A stretch of DNA of 64,000 nucleotides from Actinomycetes bacterium (GCA_029782355.1 JAKOUY010000023.1:62001-126000); one strand, 5' to 3'; positions 9,243-17,831 are shown, counted from the first letter of the stretch. The notes: generated by a model not told the origin, from the letters alone. Numbers and translations are program-made.

Positions 9243-10103
9243 TCAGGCCCGGGCCACCACCAGCGGCCGCAGCCGGGCGGCGACCACGGCGATCAGGAGC
9301 ATGATCATCTGCCCCGACACCGTGGACATGTGGAACTGCATGATGCCGAGCGAGCCCCCCAGCACCGCGGCGGCGATGACCAGGCCCTTCATCGAGCCGG
9401 GCTTGCCGAGGATCACCACCAGGAACGAGTTGACCAGGAAGCGGAGGCCGTACTGCGGGGTCAGGGTGTTCAGCGGGGCGAGCAGCGCTCCGGCCAGGCC
9501 GGCGACCCCGCAGCCGACGGCGAACAGCGCGGTGCGCGCCCGGCTGACGCTGTAGCCCATCGACTCCGCCAGGTCCGGGTTGACCACGGCAGCCCGCCAG
9601 CGGATCCCCAGCGAGGTGCGGTCGAGCAGCAGCCAGGCACCCACCAGGACGACGGCGGCGACCACGATCACCAGGCGCCACCACGGGACGTTGTAGCCGA
9701 ACAGGTGGCCGGCCCCGCCGATGGGGTCGCGCACCCGTCGTGGGTTGGGGCTGAAGCGCAGCTGGGTTCCCTGGCGGATCAGCAGCGACAGCCCGAAGGT
9801 GACCATCAGCGTGTCCAGCGGCCGCCGGTACAGGCGCCGCAGCAGCGTCCACTCGCACAGCGCTCCGACGGCCGCGGCGACGAACGGGGCGATCAACATG
9901 CCCCACACCGGCGATCCCAGCCAATCCTGGAACTGGAACGCGGCGTACCCGCCGACGAGGATGAACTCGCCGTGGACCATGTTGACCACGCCGAGGAGCC
10001 CGAAGCTGAAGTGCAGTCCCAGGGCGACCAGGACGAACGTCGCCACCAGGGCGACGACCGAGAACGAGTCCACCGGGAGAAGCGTCGCCAGCACGCCGCT
10101 CAC
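9243..10103 (-). CDS. Branched-chain/urea-type ABC importer permease (LivH/UrtB-like)
   Basis: This 286-residue integral membrane protein has about eight hydrophobic segments and the LivH-family stretch GLLGVVNMVHGEFILVGGY near residue 40. It forms the transmembrane channel with the LivM-like permease. The GTG start overlaps the LivF-like stop by four bases (GTGA). It is the last gene of the importer operon running from the binding protein. Because the binding protein is of the urea/short-amide type, the cargo may be an amide or pyridine carboxylate; that is inference from context. Confidence 0.9.
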   Translation of the reverse strand: MSGVLATLLPVDSFSVVALVATFVLVALGLHFSFGLLGVVNMVHGEFILVGGYAAFQFQDWLGSPVWGMLIAPFVAAAVGALCEWTLLRRLYRRPLDTLMVTFGLSLLIRQGTQLRFSPNPRRVRDPIGGAGHLFGYNVPWWRLVIVVAAVVLVGAWLLLDRTSLGIRWRAAVVNPDLAESMGYSVSRARTALFAVGCGVAGLAGALLAPLNTLTPQYGLRFLVNSFLVVILGKPGSMKGLVIAAAVLGGSLGIMQFHMSTVSGQMIMLLIAVVAARLRPLVVARA

Positions 10104-10792
10104 ACGGACAACCTCGACTCGATCACGCCGGAGGCGGCCAGCTCGGTGATCTGGCCGGACTCGACGATCATGCCGCGCTCGACCACCAGACAGCGCCCAC
10201 CGACGGCCAGGGCCGTGTCGAGGTTCTGCTCGACGAGCAGCACCGACGCCCGCTCGGTCACCTGGTGCAGGGCCTCGACCAACTGCTGGCGGACCACCGG
10301 GGCGACGCCCTCGGTGGGCTCGTCGAGCAGGACGAGGGTCGGCTCGCACGACAGCGCCATCACGAAGCTGAGCATCTTGCGCTGGCCGCCGCTGAGGGTC
10401 TGGGCGTCCTGGCCGAGTCGCTCGCCGAGCACGGGGAACCAGGCCAGGATCTCGTCCTGGAGGCCGCGACGGTCGGCACGGAAGTGGCGGGCCAGCTCGA
10501 GGTGGTCGGCCACGGTCAGCCCGGCGAACACGCCGTTGACCTGGGGCACATAGGCCAGCCCGGCGCGGTTGATCCGGGCGCCGCGCCACCGGCTGACGTC
10601 GTTGCCGTCGAACTCGACCCGCCCACTGCTGGGCAGCAGTCCGGCGATCGCCTTGAGCAGGGTCGACTTTCCCGCACCGTTCAGCCCGATCAGCGTGAGC
10701 ACCTCGCCGCGCTCGACGGAGAGGTCGATGCCGTGGATGATCTCGGTCGGTCCGTAGCTGACCCGCAGGTCGTGCACCGTGAGCAGACTCAC
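10100..10792 (-). CDS. ABC importer ATPase (LivF/UrtE-like)
   Basis: A 230-residue ATP-binding subunit. It has Walker A GLNGAGKST, signature LSGGQRKM, Walker B LVLLDEPTEG and the H-loop replaced by VEQN, as is normal for LivF/UrtE proteins. The start GTG overlaps the LivG-like stop (GTGA). It would energise uptake through the two neighbouring permeases as a heterodimer with the LivG-like ATPase. Confidence 0.92.
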   Translation of the reverse strand: MSLLTVHDLRVSYGPTEIIHGIDLSVERGEVLTLIGLNGAGKSTLLKAIAGLLPSSGRVEFDGNDVSRWRGARINRAGLAYVPQVNGVFAGLTVADHLELARHFRADRRGLQDEILAWFPVLGERLGQDAQTLSGGQRKMLSFVMALSCEPTLVLLDEPTEGVAPVVRQQLVEALHQVTERASVLLVEQNLDTALAVGGRCLVVERGMIVESGQITELAASGVIESRLSV

Positions 10793-11535
10793 GCCTGCCG
10801 CCCGAGGAATGCGTCGCGCACCGCCTGGTCGTGCTGCACCTCGTCGATCGTCCCGGCGGCGATGATGGTGCCGCGGTGCATCACCAGGACGTGGTTGCTG
10901 ATGTGGCGGATGAAGTCGATGTTGTGCTCGACGACCATCATCGAGCGGACCGCCTGCTGCTCGATCAGCGTCCGGCACAGATCGGCCATGCGCGCCGCCT
11001 CGGCCTTGGTCATGCCCGACGTGGGCTCGTCCAGCAGCACCACGGTGGGCTTGGCCAGCAGGACCATGCCGATCTCCAACCACTGCTGCTCGCCGTGGCT
11101 CAGCGTGGCCGCTTCGACGTCGCCCTGCTCGGCCAGGCCGACCCGCTCGAGCATCGCCTCGATCTCGTCCGGGGAGGACGGATCCGCACCAGGATGCTTG
11201 CGCAGCGCGCCGAGACGCAGGTTCTCGCGCACGCCCATGGTCGGGAAGATCGTCGTGTGCTGGAAGACCATGCCGAGTCCGCGGCGAACCCGGCGGAACG
11301 CCGGTTGGCGGGTCACGTCGGTGCCGTCCAGCAGCAGGCGGCCGTCGGTGATCGAGTTGCGCCCGTAGATCAGGTTCAGCAGCGTGGTCTTGCCGGCCCC
11401 GTTGGAACCGACGAGGCCGGTGATCTCGTGCTCGTGGAGCTCGAAGGACACGTCGTGGACGGCGCGGAACCCGCCGAACGACTTGGACAGCCCGCGGGCC
11501 TCGACCACCGCGGTGCGCACGGCGGTGGCGGTCAT
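10789..11535 (-). CDS. ABC importer ATPase (LivG/UrtD-like)
   Basis: A 248-residue ATPase subunit of the same importer. Walker A is GSNGAGKTT, the signature is a variant LSHGEQQW rather than LSGGQ, Walker B is [11 protein letters not shown] and the H-loop histidine is in VVEHNID. The variant signature with H-G-E-Q-Q-W is, from memory, common in UrtD proteins, which supports the urea/amide-type assignment. Its ATG overlaps the LivM-like stop (ATGA). Confidence 0.92.
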   Translation of the reverse strand: MTATAVRTAVVEARGLSKSFGGFRAVHDVSFELHEHEITGLVGSNGAGKTTLLNLIYGRNSITDGRLLLDGTDVTRQPAFRRVRRGLGMVFQHTTIFPTMGVRENLRLGALRKHPGADPSSPDEIEAMLERVGLAEQGDVEAATLSHGEQQWLEIGMVLLAKPTVVLLDEPTSGMTKAEAARMADLCRTLIEQQAVRSMMVVEHNIDFIRHISNHVLVMHRGTIIAAGTIDEVQHDQAVRDAFLGRQA

Positions 11536-12503
11536 CGCGACGGCCCCCGGTCCAGCCAGCCCAGGACGCCGGCGGGGAACAGCATGACCACGACGATGAG
11601 CAGGGCGCCGATCACCAGGATCCAGGTGTCCAGCAACCTGCCCGACAGGGTTGCCGTCAAGTGCTGGAGCACGATGGTCCCGACGATCGGGCCGATCAGG
11701 GTGGCCCGGCCGCCCAGGGCCACCCACAGCAGCACCTGCGTCGACGCGGCGACGCCCACCGCGCCGGGCGTGATGATCCCCTCGTGGACGTAGAAGAGCG
11801 CGCCGGCCAGCGCGGCCAGGGTGGCCGAGAGCACGAACACGGCGATCTTCATGTTCGGCACGTGGTACCCGAGGAGGTCGACGCGTGGCTCGTTGTCGCG
11901 GATGCCGCGCACCACCAGCCCGGCGCGCGACGACACGAACCAGCGGGCGACGACGTAACAGACGATCAGCGTGGCCGCGGCCAGGAGGTAGAAGTTGCGG
12001 CCGCGGTGGACGTTGATGCCGAAGACGGTCAGGCGCGGCCCGATGAGGATCCCGTTCTGCCCACCGGTCAGCCGCCCACCGGCGCGGGCGTACTGCTCCA
12101 GCAGGTAGGCGACGGCCAGGGTGATCACCGCCAGCTCCACGCCGCGCATCGGGAACGGGCCGCGGAAGGCCAACCCGGACAGCAACACGGCGAACATCGC
12201 CACGCAGGCCACGGCCAGAGCGATGGCCGGCCAGAGCGGCAGCGGCAGGAACCATCCGCCGCGCTCCATGAAGATGGCGGCCAGGTACCCGCCGGCCCCG
12301 AAGAACGCGGCGTGGCCGAAGGTGAGCACGCCGCCCACGCCCCAGATCAGGTCGACGGAGATGGCGAACACCGCGTACAGCAGGTACCGACCGAAGCGGT
12401 CGATGGTGAACGCGTCGTGGACGACGAGCGGGGCGACGATCAGCGCGGCCAGCAGGACCAGCTCGGCGATGCGCACCCGGGTCGAGCGCGCCACGCCGGC
12501 CAA
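11532..12503 (-). CDS. ABC importer permease (LivM/UrtC-like)
   Basis: This 323-residue hydrophobic protein is the second permease, with the LivM-type stretch [22 protein letters not shown] near residues 50-72. The start is uncertain: TTG at 12503 or GTG at 12494. Both lie in or next to a strong stem-loop (12493-12539), so translation initiation may depend on opening this structure. It follows the binding-protein gene by about 50 bases and is co-oriented with the ATPases. Confidence 0.9.
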   Translation of the reverse strand: MAGVARSTRVRIAELVLLAALIVAPLVVHDAFTIDRFGRYLLYAVFAISVDLIWGVGGVLTFGHAAFFGAGGYLAAIFMERGGWFLPLPLWPAIALAVACVAMFAVLLSGLAFRGPFPMRGVELAVITLAVAYLLEQYARAGGRLTGGQNGILIGPRLTVFGINVHRGRNFYLLAAATLIVCYVVARWFVSSRAGLVVRGIRDNEPRVDLLGYHVPNMKIAVFVLSATLAALAGALFYVHEGIITPGAVGVAASTQVLLWVALGGRATLIGPIVGTIVLQHLTATLSGRLLDTWILVIGALLIVVVMLFPAGVLGWLDRGPSR

Positions 12504-12539
12504 CCCCCGCCGACCTCGGTCGGGGGAGTTGGCCGGCGT
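12493..12539 (-). terminator. Stem-loop between binding-protein and permease genes
   Basis: ACGCCGGCCAAC (12493-12504) pairs perfectly with GTTGGCCGGCGT (12528-12539), and the stem can continue with a G/C stretch. No T-run follows on the minus strand, so it is more likely an attenuator or 3'-end stabiliser raising binding-protein mRNA over permease mRNA than a full terminator. It covers the candidate TTG start of the permease. Confidence 0.6.
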
Positions 12540-12553
12540 CTCCGGCGAGGAAC

Positions 12554-13783
12554 TCAGGACGTGCAGGTTTCCTCCGACGCCTGGTTCTCGAAGGCCTGGA
12601 CGAACTCGTGCTTCATGTCCGGGCCGACCTTGACCAGCTGGATCGTCTGGGTCAGGTGATGGCTCGGCTCCATGGTGACGGCGCCCGTCGGGCTGGTGTA
12701 GGTCTGGCCCACCATGGCCGCCGACACCGCGGCAGGGTCGGTGCTGCCGGCCTTGGCCACCGCCTGGGCGTACAGGTGGATGGCGTTGTAGGCGCCGAGG
12801 CTCTCCCCGCCGGACGGGATCTCGTTGGCCCCGAACTTCTGGTGGAAGGCGTCGAGGAACGCGGCGACCCCATCACCCTTGGCGACGGTGAAGAACGGCA
12901 GTGCGGTGTACGTCCCGACGGCGGCGGTGCTCAGGCCGGCCAGGCCCGGATCTCCGAGGAACGTCGTGCCGACGCCCACGCCCTTCAGCACGCCGGCATC
13001 GTCGAGGGCCTTCAGGGCTGCCCCCCACGCCGCCGGGTACAGCGTGTAGATGTAGTTCGGCTTGGTGTCGCGGACCTTCTGCACCAGCTCGGTGAAGTCG
13101 TCGGCGATGAGCGGCAGGTAGACCTCGCCCACCAGTTCCCCGCCGATCTCCTTGATGATCGGCTTGGCGATCTCGAAGCTGCGCCGCGGCCACACGTAAT
13201 CGGCGCCGAACAGCAGCACCTTCGGACCGAACTCCTTCTGCAGCACCGGCAACATCGGGCGGATCTGCTGGGCCGGCACCGCACCGGTGGAGAAGAACAT
13301 CGGGTCGCACTTGCCGCCCTCGTAGGTCTCCGGGTACATCAGGATGGTCTTGGCGTCCTGGGCCACGGTCTTGTACAGGGCGTCGGCGGCGTCGGAGCCG
13401 ATCGGGCCCAGCACCATGCCGACCTTGTCCTGCTCGACCAGCTTGCGGGCCTTGTCGGTGGTGACGGCGACGTCGGTCTGGGTGTCCTCGACCACCAGCT
13501 GCAGCGGGCGACCGAGCACCCCTCCGCTGGCGTTGATCTCGTCGACGGCCAGCTCGGCGCTGCGCTCCATGCTGGTGCCGTAGATGGTGAACGGCCCGGT
13601 CAGGTCGGCCGTGACGCCGATCTTGATCGGATCGCCGCTCGGCGCCGCAGCAGCGCTGCCGGCCGGTGGCGTCGTGGCCGGTGTGGTTGCCGAGGCGGTG
13701 CCCGTGGTGAGGGCGGCGCCGATCAGCGCGGTGGCGGTCAGGCCGACCGCCACCCGCCGGACACCGTGTCTGCGTTGTGCCAT
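12554..13783 (-). CDS. Extracellular substrate-binding protein, urea/short-amide type
   Basis: The 409-residue protein begins with an export signal (residues 1-33, positive start, hydrophobic core, ASA cleavage region) and then a type I periplasmic-binding fold. Segments such as LMYPETYEGGKCDPMFFSTG and DYVWPRRSFEIAKP resemble UrtA/AmiC-like proteins rather than leucine-binding proteins. It would capture the solute for the permease/ATPase genes that follow. An AAGGGG ribosome-binding site lies seven bases before the ATG. It sits directly after the semialdehyde dehydrogenase, so the ligand probably belongs to the pathway, perhaps nicotinate, nicotinamide or a ring-cleavage product. Confidence 0.88.
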   Translation of the reverse strand: MAQRRHGVRRVAVGLTATALIGAALTTGTASATTPATTPPAGSAAAAPSGDPIKIGVTADLTGPFTIYGTSMERSAELAVDEINASGGVLGRPLQLVVEDTQTDVAVTTDKARKLVEQDKVGMVLGPIGSDAADALYKTVAQDAKTILMYPETYEGGKCDPMFFSTGAVPAQQIRPMLPVLQKEFGPKVLLFGADYVWPRRSFEIAKPIIKEIGGELVGEVYLPLIADDFTELVQKVRDTKPNYIYTLYPAAWGAALKALDDAGVLKGVGVGTTFLGDPGLAGLSTAAVGTYTALPFFTVAKGDGVAAFLDAFHQKFGANEIPSGGESLGAYNAIHLYAQAVAKAGSTDPAAVSAAMVGQTYTSPTGAVTMEPSHHLTQTIQLVKVGPDMKHEFVQAFENQASEETCTS

Positions 13784-13818
13784 GTTTGTCCCCTTGTTGT
13801 GTTCGGAGGCGCCGTGCC

Positions 13819-15312
13819 TCAGATGGTTCCGGTGAAGGCCGGGTCGATGGGTTTGTGCTGCACCAGATCGCCGTGCCAGGTCGACACGATGACCTTCTTG
13901 TCGGTGTAGAAGTCGACGGCGTCGTTGGCCCGGCCGCGCAGGTCGCCGTAGAAGGACGCTCGCCGGCCACCGACGGCGTAGAAGGCGATGGGGGCCGGCG
14001 TGCCGACGTTGACGCCGATCTGACCGACGTCGCACCGCTGGCGGAACTCGCGAGCCACCCCGCCGGACTCGGTGTAGACCACCGCGCTGTGCCCGAAGTC
14101 GCTGGCGTTGACGATCTCGACCGCCTCGTCCAGCCCGGCCACCCGGGCGATGCAGCGCACCGGGCCGAACAGCTCGTCGCGGAAGATCGCCGAGTCCGTG
14201 GGGGCTTCGACCAAGGTCGGTCCCAACCAGAACCCGCCCTCGAAGCCGTCCACCGTGGCCCGCCGGCCGTCGCGGATCAGCGTGGCCCCGCCGGACTCGG
14301 CGGCGTCGACGGCGGCCACGAAGCGGTCGCGGGCCGCAGCCGAGATCACCGGCCCAAGGGTGGTGGCCGGATCCAGCGGATCACCGAGGCGCAGCTCGTC
14401 GACGGCGGCCAGGAAGGCATCGACGAACCGGTCGTATACCGAGTCGTAGACCAGCAGGTTGGAGCCGGCGAAGCAGCGCTGCGAGGCGTTGCCGTACATC
14501 GACGAGACGATGTTGGCCAGGCAGGCATCGATGCTGGCGCTGTCGGTGACCAGCAGGTGGTTCTTCGCCCCACCCTGGGCCTGGCAGCGCTTCCCGGCGC
14601 CGGTGGCCATCCGGTAGACGAGCTCGGCGATGTGCGACGAGCCGACGAAGGACAACCCGGCGACGTCGGGATGGGTGGCCAGGCGCTCGACGACCCGCTT
14701 GTCGCCGAGGACCACGTTCAGCACCCCGGCGGGCAGCCCGGCTTCGGCGGCCAGCTCGGCCATCCGGATGGTCGTCAGCGGGCACAGCTCGCTGGGCTTG
14801 ATCACCACGGTGTTGCCGGTGGCTACCGCCCAGGTGAAGTACAGCGGGATCATCGCCGGGAAGTTGAACGGGGCGACGATGGCGAACACGCCGAGCGGCT
14901 CGCGGATGTACTCGATGTCCACGCCGGTGCCGATGTTTTCGGTGACCGATCCCTTCATCGTCTCCGGCGCCGCGGCTGCGTGCTCGACGTACTGGATCGC
15001 TCGCAGCAGCTCGCCCTTGGCCTCCTCGGTGGTCTTGCCGTTCTCGGCGGTGATCAGCGCGGCGAGCTCGTCGGCGTGGGCGGTCAGCACGTGGCGGTAG
15101 CGGAACATGAACGCCGCCCGGGTCGGGACCGGGGTGCGCCGCCAGGCGGGGAACGCGGCCACTGCCGCGGCGACGGCGGCGTCGATCTCGTCGGCGGTGG
15201 ACCACGGGTGGTCGGCCAGGGCCTCTCCGGTCGCCGGGTTGCGCACGGCCGACGACTCGCCGGCCGTGCTGGTGGTCCAGTGACCGCCGATCAGGTTCTG
15301 CAACGTGCGCAT
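13819..15312 (-). CDS. CoA-acylating aldehyde dehydrogenase, MmsA-like
   Basis: This 497-residue enzyme is closest to methylmalonate-semialdehyde dehydrogenase, which oxidises a beta-aldehyde acid, releases CO2 and forms an acyl-CoA. Typical features are VAPFNFPAMIPLYF, the nucleophile region GNASQRCFAGS, DELFGPVRCIARV and the ending FYGDLRGRAND. In this operon the expected substrate is 2-formylglutarate, the enamidase product: a methylmalonate semialdehyde with a carboxyethyl side chain. The same chemistry would give glutaryl-CoA plus CO2. This assignment is my inference; ordinary valine or uracil catabolism is the alternative. The start is at the enamidase stop (TGATG). Confidence 0.87.
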   Translation of the reverse strand: MRTLQNLIGGHWTTSTAGESSAVRNPATGEALADHPWSTADEIDAAVAAAVAAFPAWRRTPVPTRAAFMFRYRHVLTAHADELAALITAENGKTTEEAKGELLRAIQYVEHAAAAPETMKGSVTENIGTGVDIEYIREPLGVFAIVAPFNFPAMIPLYFTWAVATGNTVVIKPSELCPLTTIRMAELAAEAGLPAGVLNVVLGDKRVVERLATHPDVAGLSFVGSSHIAELVYRMATGAGKRCQAQGGAKNHLLVTDSASIDACLANIVSSMYGNASQRCFAGSNLLVYDSVYDRFVDAFLAAVDELRLGDPLDPATTLGPVISAAARDRFVAAVDAAESGGATLIRDGRRATVDGFEGGFWLGPTLVEAPTDSAIFRDELFGPVRCIARVAGLDEAVEIVNASDFGHSAVVYTESGGVAREFRQRCDVGQIGVNVGTPAPIAFYAVGGRRASFYGDLRGRANDAVDFYTDKKVIVSTWHGDLVQHKPIDPAFTGTI

Positions 15313-16505
15313 CAGCGGGCCGTGTAGGAGATGGTCCGGGTGGCGGGCGGGGTGTTGCGGCTCTTGACGAAGGCGACGGCCCCGTCGATCACGGCGATGG
15401 CCACGGCGGGGGTGTCGCCGATGGCGAGGGCGCCGAGCGCGTCGGCGGCCCGCGATCCGAGCGGGGCGTCGCTGACCAGCAGGTCGGCCTCGGCGCCGAC
15501 GCGGATCACGCCGCGATCGAGGCCGTGCAGGGCTGCGGTGTTCCCGGTGGCCGCGGCAACGGCCAGCTCGGGGGCGATGCCGCCGGTGGAGGCCATGGTC
15601 GCCATCACCCGGAGGATGCCGAGCGGCTGCACACCGGATCCGGCCGGGCAGTCCGTGCCCACCACCACCCGGTGCAGCTCGTTGCGTTCCCGAGCCAGGT
15701 TGGTCATCGCTCCCAGCGTGGTCATGTTGCCGTTGTGCACGAACTCGATGCGCGCCGTGGTCCGCTCGAGGATGTCGGCGACGTCCTCGACCGCCAGGCT
15801 GGTGGGGCCGCCGTTGACGTGACCGGCCACGTCCGGCTGGACCTCGGCCACGAAGTCCGGGCCGATCACCCCGCTGCCGGGGATCGACGCGCCGCCGGTG
15901 TGGACCATGACCCTCATCTGCCGGGCCTGGGCCCAGCGGGTCATCTGCGCCGCCTCCGCCGGGTCCTTGACCCCGGAGATGCCGATCTCGCCCACCAGCG
16001 TGCAGCCCGCCGCGGCGAGGTCGTCGAAGTCGGCCTCGGTCAGCCCGTGCTCCAGCAGCACCGCGCCGGCGTGGACCTTGACCCGGGACGGTCGCAGGGC
16101 GGCGAAGGCCCGGTGGGCCAGGATCGCCAGGGCCTTGGTGCCTGCCGGATCGGTGGGACGCCCGGGCACGTGCGGCTCACCGGCCGACAGCATGGTGGTG
16201 ACCCCGCCGTGCAGGCACGAGTCGATCCAGTCGCTCTGCTTCTGGCGCGGTGTCCAGTCGCCGATCACCGGGTGGACGTGGTTGTCGTGCAGGCCAGGCA
16301 TCACCGTTGCCCCGCCCACGTCGATCACCGCTGCGCCGTCTGGCACGGGGGCGTCGGCGGCCCGGCCGACGAAGCGGATCCGCCCGTCGGCCACGATCAC
16401 CGTGTCGGCGTCGGCCAGGGGCGCGGCGAGATCGCCGGACACCAGCGTGCCGATGTTGCGCAGCACCAGCGGCGCCGCAGCGGCGGAGGTCGAGACGGGA
16501 TCCAT
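15312..16505 (-). CDS. ena: Enamidase-like amidohydrolase
   Basis: The 397-residue amidohydrolase-superfamily protein resembles enamidase of Eubacterium barkeri, which opens 6-oxo-1,4,5,6-tetrahydronicotinate to (S)-2-formylglutarate and ammonia. Metal-ligand motifs are visible: HDNHVHP in the first strand, a GEIG segment giving a bridging acid, MVHTGG, AGHVNGG and VVGTDCPAGSG with the catalytic aspartate. Its position between an hnr operon-type gene set and an MmsA-like dehydrogenase fits the ring-opening step. Start and stop overlap the neighbours by one base (TGATG). The alternative is a related lactamase or imidase. Confidence 0.78.
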   Translation of the reverse strand: MDPVSTSAAAAPLVLRNIGTLVSGDLAAPLADADTVIVADGRIRFVGRAADAPVPDGAAVIDVGGATVMPGLHDNHVHPVIGDWTPRQKQSDWIDSCLHGGVTTMLSAGEPHVPGRPTDPAGTKALAILAHRAFAALRPSRVKVHAGAVLLEHGLTEADFDDLAAAGCTLVGEIGISGVKDPAEAAQMTRWAQARQMRVMVHTGGASIPGSGVIGPDFVAEVQPDVAGHVNGGPTSLAVEDVADILERTTARIEFVHNGNMTTLGAMTNLARERNELHRVVVGTDCPAGSGVQPLGILRVMATMASTGGIAPELAVAAATGNTAALHGLDRGVIRVGAEADLLVSDAPLGSRAADALGALAIGDTPAVAIAVIDGAVAFVKSRNTPPATRTISYTAR

Positions 16506-17077
16506 CAGCGCAGCCCGTCCTGGCCGACGATCTCGTCGACGGTCAACCCGCCCACCCGCGGCAACGGCCGCCCGCCGGAGGTGACCGCCAGGGCGACGAG
16601 GATCTCGTCGTCGAAGGGGGCGTCGGTGAGGCGGAACTCGACGGCGTCGAAGTGGCTGCGGACGAAGGCGGCGTCCTTGTGGTGCAGCGGGATGTCGATC
16701 GCCGTGCCCGCCGGCCCGCGCTTCTTGGCCGACGGGATGATCGACTTGCCACCGCCGACGGCGTCGCGCAGCGGCTGGCCGAACGTCGGGTGGAGGATGG
16801 CCGCGGCGTGCTCCAGCTCACCGGCGAGGCCGACGATGGCGGCCTTGCCGTAGCTGTGCGCCGGCTGCCCGTCGAGGGCGGACACCGCCCGGGCGGCCAG
16901 TTCGCCCGAGAGCTGGGTGCCGATCTCGGTCAGCTCGGCGAGGTCCTCCACGTACCGCCCGGCGAAGGGGTTGGTGATCACCGCGGCGGCGACGACCTTG
17001 CGAACCACGGGCTGCACGGCACGCCCGGCCTCGCGCTGCAGGTCGAGGACGGTCAGTGCCGATTGCCGGATCTCCAC
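16505..17077 (-). CDS. Amino acid synthesis (AA_synth, formerly DUF1185) family protein
   Basis: A 190-residue protein of the 'amino acid synthesis' family, whose biochemical role is not known despite the name. Recognisable stretches are VITNPFAGRYVEDL, HSYGKAAIVG and the basic KSIIPSAKKRG. The GTG at 17077 is preceded by a GGGGGTGG ribosome-binding site; longer versions would run through the operator and promoter. It is first in the enamidase/dehydrogenase/importer operon. Its constant association with hydroxynicotinate-type loci, as I recall, suggests a step on the ring or on the opened chain, but no reaction can be assigned. Confidence 0.8.
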   Translation of the reverse strand: MEIRQSALTVLDLQREAGRAVQPVVRKVVAAAVITNPFAGRYVEDLAELTEIGTQLSGELAARAVSALDGQPAHSYGKAAIVGLAGELEHAAAILHPTFGQPLRDAVGGGKSIIPSAKKRGPAGTAIDIPLHHKDAAFVRSHFDAVEFRLTDAPFDDEILVALAVTSGGRPLPRVGGLTVDEIVGQDGLR

Positions 17078-17107
17078 GCGCCACCCCCATCGGTCGTGTC
17101 GGACGGC

Positions 17108-17137
17108 AGAGTACCGAGCCAGATCACTCGTATGCAA
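17108..17137 (-). promoter_or_regulatory. Promoter of the enamidase-importer operon
   Basis: On the minus strand TTGCAT (17137-17132) and TACTCT (17113-17108) are separated by 18 bases. The operator overlaps the -35 element. Transcription would begin near 17100, ahead of the GTG at 17077. Confidence 0.55.
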
Positions 17138-17139
17138 GC
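17123..17139. promoter_or_regulatory. Shared operator, copy 2 (ATCACTCGTATGCAAGC)
   Basis: This matches the site at 7677-7693 in 15 of 17 positions, in the same orientation relative to the minus-strand operon it controls. The palindrome is imperfect here (CTCGTATGCAAG). It lies just after the stop of the isochorismatase-like gene. Confidence 0.65.
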
Positions 17140-17143
17140 GGTC

Positions 17144-17779
17144 CTAGGCGTCGACGTCGTTGGCGATCGGCGCGCCGCCGAGCAGGGCCTCGACCACCGC
17201 CGCCGAGGTGGTGACCACCCCGAAGTGGGTGCCGATGTCGTACAGCGAGGACTCCTGCTCACGCGGTCCGGTCGCGGCCACACAGTCGCTCGGCACCACC
17301 ACCTGGTAGCCGAGGAAGAAGGCATCGTGCACCGTCGAACGCACGCAGATGTTGGTCACCACGCCCATCACCACGACGCGGTCGATGCGCAGGTCCTTCA
17401 GCGTCAGGTCGAGATCGGTCTGGAAGAACCCGGAGAAGCGGCGCTTCAGCACCACGTGATCGGCGTCGATCGGGGACAGCTCGTCGACCACCTGCGAGCC
17501 CCACGTGTCGGCCATGCAGTGCGGATCGCGCTTGGTGAACTCCCGCTCGCAGCGCATGCCGTGGCGATGGTTGTCGTTGACGTACACGACCACCGCTCCC
17601 GCCGAGCGAGCCGCGTCCATCACCGCCCGCTGCGGTGCGTACAGCGCGGCGCTGCCCGGGAGCACCATCAACCCGCCGGGGGTGCAGAAGTCGTTGAGCA
17701 TGTCGACCACGAGCACGGCGGTCGACGCCGGATCGAGCCGAGCGGTGGCGGCCTGGCGGTGGCTGGAGAAGCTGTCCAT
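17144..17779 (-). CDS. Isochorismatase-family cysteine hydrolase
   Basis: The 211-residue protein has the Asp-Lys-Cys triad of the family: VVDMLNDFC, VVLKRRFSGF and VVTNICVRSTVHDAFFLGY. Relatives hydrolyse nicotinamide, maleamate, ureidoacrylate, biuret or isochorismate. It is not a second PncA, because the metal-site DxH after the first strand is replaced by VNDNHRHG. Its position at the head of the second operon suggests an amide-cleaving step, but the substrate is open. A TACTGT box lies nine bases before the ATG, divergent from the MarR gene. Confidence 0.85.
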   Translation of the reverse strand: MDSFSSHRQAATARLDPASTAVLVVDMLNDFCTPGGLMVLPGSAALYAPQRAVMDAARSAGAVVVYVNDNHRHGMRCEREFTKRDPHCMADTWGSQVVDELSPIDADHVVLKRRFSGFFQTDLDLTLKDLRIDRVVVMGVVTNICVRSTVHDAFFLGYQVVVPSDCVAATGPREQESSLYDIGTHFGVVTTSAAVVEALLGGAPIANDVDA

Positions 17780-17831
17780 GCCGCGGGCACAGTACGGCAC
17801 CGCTCCGCCCCCGGTCTACGCTGCGGCGCGG

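Noticed and set aside
13806-13820. Short hairpin GAGGC-GCCGT-GCCTC between the dehydrogenase and binding-protein genes.
   Set aside because: A five-base stem is too small to call a terminator in such GC-rich DNA.
14428-14446. A GTCGTATACCGAG sequence resembling the shared operator.
   Set aside because: It has an extra base in the right arm and lies inside the dehydrogenase coding region, far from any start codon.
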